This document shows, piece after piece, positions 5,325 to 8,153 of a stretch of DNA of 8,153 nucleotides. The position numbers and the translations under genes are program-made. Under the pieces are notes generated by a model. The model searched no databases, was not told the origin of the DNA, and was given only the letters and a program-made list of their open reading frames with translations. How positions within the stretch are numbered: position 1 is the first letter of the stretch; every line of letters begins with the position of its first letter. Origin of the DNA: Lachnospiraceae bacterium (lineage in GTDB: Bacteria; Bacillota; Clostridia; Lachnospirales; Lachnospiraceae); NCBI GenBank assembly GCA_024684155.1, contig JAIKXK010000104.1:1-8153 (forward strand), written 5' to 3'.

Positions 5325-8102
5325 TTATCTCTTGTACAAATTCAATCTCTCCGTGGTCTTACCACGATTTTTCGCATTCTTTAACACATCAGTTGTAGAT
5401 ACATTTCGAATATGCTTATTATTATACATAAACTTAAATAAGGTTGCAGGCCAAAGCACAATCCATAGCGGAATAACCTTATATGCTCTGGGATAATTTT
5501 TCTTCACCTGCTGATAAAATAACTTCACCATACCAAAGAGATTGGCGTTTTCCGGACGAAGCATGCTCCCCTTATTGTCTGATCCAAACTCGCCTGCCTC
5601 AAAAATATCCACTGCCATATGTACAATCACTTCATCAGAAATGCTTCCCGAAATCAAAAATTCCACCTTTTCTTTTTCTAATCCCAGATAATTAACAGCT
5701 AATAACGAGACTGCTTCTGCAAAATCTAAAAGTTTTGAGTTTTCCAATAGCTGGAATAATGCAATCTTTGTCTCTGAAGGCAAATCTTCTTTAAACATCA
5801 TGGCCCAATCACAAATAAACTTCCAGCCAAAGCCCTTTGTCGTAAAATGGTGTAGCATATGTAAAAGATTATAATAAATCAAATCAGCACCTTCCAGAGA
5901 TGGGAACTCATAACAATCTAAAATACGAACAATTCCAATCTTCTTATTTCGAAGACTACTGGTAAATTCCTCTACAATACTATTTAACTTTTTATTGGAA
6001 AATTCTCCTGTAAGTTTTATATGAAGTTCTACTTCCAATCCTAAAGAGTTTTTAAATCCTACGTGATATAAGCTATCCATGGATTCATCCTTTTGATACC
6101 CCATATCTTCTAATACCGCCGCAGCTTCATTAAACCTATGATTAAAGGAGTCTACATCCTTCAGCCACAAATCAATATCTCCAGACTTTCGATACTCCGG
6201 CATTTCATAAAAACTACCTACCGTTGAACCCTTTAAGACAACCACAGAAAGCCCAGCATTCTCCAACGCCTTTACTACCCGGTCTGTTTCCTGATACAAG
6301 TGATAGGTTCCTAAGGTACGGTTTACTTCTTCTGAAGAGATTCTCTTTAAAATTTGTTCTGCATCTTCTATTCCCTTATCTGCGCAAGCTTCTAACCCAT
6401 TATACAAAATGGCCTGCAAAGACTGTCGTTTCCCTTCTTCATAGAAATACATAAAGTCGGTTTTATCGGCTTTTTTTACTTCCTTTACAAAACCAGGATA
6501 CTCCTTTAATCCTTCTTTTATTAATTGTAAAAACACTCTCTGATTATTACTAAGAGATACTTTTTCTTTCATTTTTTTCTTCTCATATAACTCTAGTCCC
6601 TTGTTTAATACGTAGTTAAAATCCTTTGTTTTCACATAACTAATAAACATGATTAGATTAGGTACTGCCACGCAAAAGATAAGCCGGCAGCACATAGAAA
6701 AAATATCATATCCAGGTGTTAACTTACAAAGTTCATGGGTTACCACAAATGAAACTACACCAACAAAGGTATAAACTCCATAAAGTAAAAAATACTCCAC
6801 CACCTTTTTCTTTAACCGGTGTTTATAAAGCACATAAGGCTCCACCCAAAAAGAGGTAAGTAAGGTAGAAAGAATGGTTCCTAAAAAGACACCTGCTGCC
6901 CCTAATCGGGTTACAAAAAATAATGAAATCACTAAATTTAATACCGCCTCCACAATCGACTTATAGCGATCAAAGTAAAACAACCCTAAGCTGTCTCGAA
7001 ATACTAAGGTGGCATTTCTCATGCTGGTAACAAAAAAGCAAATAGCAAGCATACTAACGGTTAAGGAATCAAAGACATATTGCTCTCCGAAAAAGAGATA
7101 GACAAATCCATCGATTAACTCATAAATGCAAATGGTTACAAAGACACTCATCCACTGAGTAATAAAAAAAGTTCCTCGAAACACCCTGTGAATGCGACCT
7201 GCATCTTCAGATACTCCTAAGTTTCCCACACTGGCTATAATTCCCTGATACACCTGTAACAGTAAATCCTTTAGGGAGCCAATAATCATATAATAGTTAG
7301 AATACTTTCCTACTGCCACAATTCCAACAAAGGCAGAAAGTAACAAATTATCCGTATTACTTACAACAACATTTCCCACCTTATGCATCAGCATTGCTTT
7401 TACATTTTTAATAATATCCGCCTTTTCTGCTTTCTCTAAAGGCCTGACATTTTTATCTTTCAGATAAGGATAATAAGCATCTGCTTTTTTCGATATTAAA
7501 ATATTGCTAAGTACTGTGGATATTAAGAGAAGTAACACATACAGAATAAAATTATGGGTAAAAATAAGAACGAGGATTTGAAAGACATCCTTTATCATCC
7601 ATCCCACTGTCTTATATAAAATTCCAATATAGGAAAGCTGATGTGCATCTAAAAGAGTCTTTTTATAAATAATAAAATAGCTTAAGACACTATTTAATAA
7701 ATACATAAGATAAATCAAAATCAAATAATCCACCTTTGGCTCTTCTTTGATTAAGACATCTAAAAATGGAACCAACAAAAGTCCAATCACTAATACAACT
7801 GCTGCCACTCCATGATAAAACTTTTGGAAAAATTTCATAAGTGACTTTTGGGTTTCAATATCCTTTTGTTGAATCGGGCCATAAAGAGCGTAGGTAATGG
7901 CAGTTCCTACTCCAAGTTCCGTCAAAGATAAAATATTAATAATATCGGTAAATAGCCCATCTACACCTACGTAATCCTCACTTAGGGTATGGGTAAAGAC
8001 AATACGAAGAATAAATCCCATGAACATGGCAGCAAAACGAGACACTACCGCTACCGTAGTGTTTTTTGCGGAATATTCAGTTCTAGATTTTTCCTGCATC
8101 AT
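5325..8102 (-). CDS. Flippase-nucleotidyltransferase fusion (possibly two genes joined at an A7 run)
   Basis: The 925-residue frame joins two normally separate proteins. Residues 1 to about 500 are a polytopic oligosaccharide/lipid-linked flippase of the Wzx (MATE/MVF superfamily) type, with many hydrophobic helices and the family-like stretch NTDNLLLSAFVGIVAVGKYS (249-268). Residues from about 511 to 925 match the uncharacterised nucleotidyltransferase family (NTP_transf_5, PF14907): VVLKGSTVGSFY (621-632), YRKSGDIDLWL (637-647) with metal-binding Asp642 and Asp644, Glu692 in VELHIKL as the likely third carboxylate, and a FGWKFICDWAMMF helix (758-770). Each half has the usual length of its stand-alone family (about 510 and 415). 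The ATG at 8100-8102 is favoured because it makes an ATGA overlap with a probable upstream frame; a second ATG follows at once. The stop lies one base before the peptidase start. The nucleotidyltransferase may modify a peptide or a sugar; the flippase hints at a glycan substrate. Confidence 0.85.
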   Translation of the reverse strand: MMQEKSRTEYSAKNTTVAVVSRFAAMFMGFILRIVFTHTLSEDYVGVDGLFTDIINILSLTELGVGTAITYALYGPIQQKDIETQKSLMKFFQKFYHGVAAVVLVIGLLLVPFLDVLIKEEPKVDYLILIYLMYLLNSVLSYFIIYKKTLLDAHQLSYIGILYKTVGWMIKDVFQILVLIFTHNFILYVLLLLISTVLSNILISKKADAYYPYLKDKNVRPLEKAEKADIIKNVKAMLMHKVGNVVVSNTDNLLLSAFVGIVAVGKYSNYYMIIGSLKDLLLQVYQGIIASVGNLGVSEDAGRIHRVFRGTFFITQWMSVFVTICIYELIDGFVYLFFGEQYVFDSLTVSMLAICFFVTSMRNATLVFRDSLGLFYFDRYKSIVEAVLNLVISLFFVTRLGAAGVFLGTILSTLLTSFWVEPYVLYKHRLKKKVVEYFLLYGVYTFVGVVSFVVTHELCKLTPGYDIFSMCCRLIFCVAVPNLIMFISYVKTKDFNYVLNKGLELYEKKKMKEKVSLSNNQRVFLQLIKEGLKEYPGFVKEVKKADKTDFMYFYEEGKRQSLQAILYNGLEACADKGIEDAEQILKRISSEEVNRTLGTYHLYQETDRVVKALENAGLSVVVLKGSTVGSFYEMPEYRKSGDIDLWLKDVDSFNHRFNEAAAVLEDMGYQKDESMDSLYHVGFKNSLGLEVELHIKLTGEFSNKKLNSIVEEFTSSLRNKKIGIVRILDCYEFPSLEGADLIYYNLLHMLHHFTTKGFGWKFICDWAMMFKEDLPSETKIALFQLLENSKLLDFAEAVSLLAVNYLGLEKEKVEFLISGSISDEVIVHMAVDIFEAGEFGSDNKGSMLRPENANLFGMVKLFYQQVKKNYPRAYKVIPLWIVLWPATLFKFMYNNKHIRNVSTTDVLKNAKNRGKTTERLNLYKR
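6570..6578 (-). other. A7 run and internal ATG at the flippase/nucleotidyltransferase junction
   Basis: On the minus strand the junction reads gag aag aaa aaa atg aaa, seven As ending in an in-frame ATG (6570-6572, residue 511). GAGAAG upstream could serve as a weak ribosome site. With six As the flippase would end Lys-Lys-Lys-stop at a TGA overlapping that ATG as ATGA. A nucleotidyltransferase starting here would have a normal N-terminus and length. The tract is therefore a possible indel, a slippage site, or the origin of a true fusion. Confidence 0.6.
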
Positions 8103-8153
8103 AATCCTAGCTTACCTTTATCGAAGGGAAATCTGACCAAGACAATATCCATA
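8099..8153 (-). CDS. Possible C-terminal end of an upstream operon gene (truncated by window)
   Basis: One minus-strand frame stays open from the right edge and ends in TGA at 8099-8101, overlapping the flippase ATG (8100-8102) as ATGA, the same arrangement seen at 4892-4895. The visible tail reads DIVLVRFPFDKGKLGL. It is too short to identify, and another frame stops at a TAA near 8118, so the choice rests mainly on the overlap pattern. Confidence 0.4.
   Translation of the reverse strand, partial: MDIVLVRFPFDKGKLGL

Noticed and set aside
5053..5496. 147-residue plus-strand frame across the peptidase and the end of the nucleotidyltransferase
   Set aside because: It is antisense to two well-supported genes, with no promoter or ribosome site noticed. 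The plus-strand frames at 5483-5695 and 6224-6454 are rejected for the same reason.
1..8153. tRNA/rRNA genes, CRISPR arrays, insertion sequences, attachment sites
   Set aside because: None seen: no cloverleaf-like sequence, no regularly spaced repeats, no transposase motifs, no terminal inverted repeats. No gene-free stretch exceeds about 210 bases.

Overview
The window looks like an AT-rich Firmicutes chromosome, most likely a Lachnospiraceae-type gut Clostridium relative. This rests on base composition, strong AGGAG-type ribosome sites, and the style of the citrate synthase and of the 137-residue 'NYERPVV...EGVYAASG' protein. It is inference, since no database search was possible.

Layout. 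Positions 1-839 (+) hold the C-terminal two thirds or so of citrate synthase, closed by a strong bidirectional terminator. Positions 926-1285 (-) encode a 119-residue three-helix membrane protein that I do not recognise. A roughly 200-bp divergent intergenic region carries an extended -10 promoter for that gene and a good sigma-A promoter reading right. The rightward transcript should begin almost exactly at an 11-bp hairpin and encodes a 137-residue protein (1494-1907, +) that looks like a RiPP-type precursor: a short leader with a YxxP motif, an AAS-G junction, then a large Cys/His-containing C-terminal part. A rho-independent terminator follows. The rest of the window (8102 down to 1966, -) is one tightly packed operon: a flippase joined to an NTP_transf_5-type nucleotidyltransferase, a small Ser/His S24/S26-family peptidase, a PqqD-HPr-kinase-like fusion, and an ABC half-exporter. 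The genes overlap or are 1 base apart. A probable further gene ends, again by ATGA overlap, at the right edge, so the operon starts outside the window.

How it may work together (inference). PqqD-type RRE domains bind YxxP leaders in lasso-peptide systems. HprK-like kinases, PF14907-like nucleotidyltransferases and ABC exporters are known companions of Firmicutes lasso clusters and of some exopolysaccharide-linked 'HPr-rel-A' loci. Here the RRE domain and the kinase share one polypeptide, a signal-peptidase-like enzyme replaces the usual transglutaminase-like B2 protease, and no macrolactam synthetase is visible. The simplest model is a leader-guided modification (phosphorylation and/or nucleotidylation), cleavage and export pathway acting on the 137-residue protein. 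The rival model is a polysaccharide or surface-glycan locus that happens to lie beside that gene.

A second notable point is the flippase-nucleotidyltransferase joint. It sits on an A7 run, and removing one A would turn the fusion into two genes with the same ATGA stop/start overlap used elsewhere in this operon.
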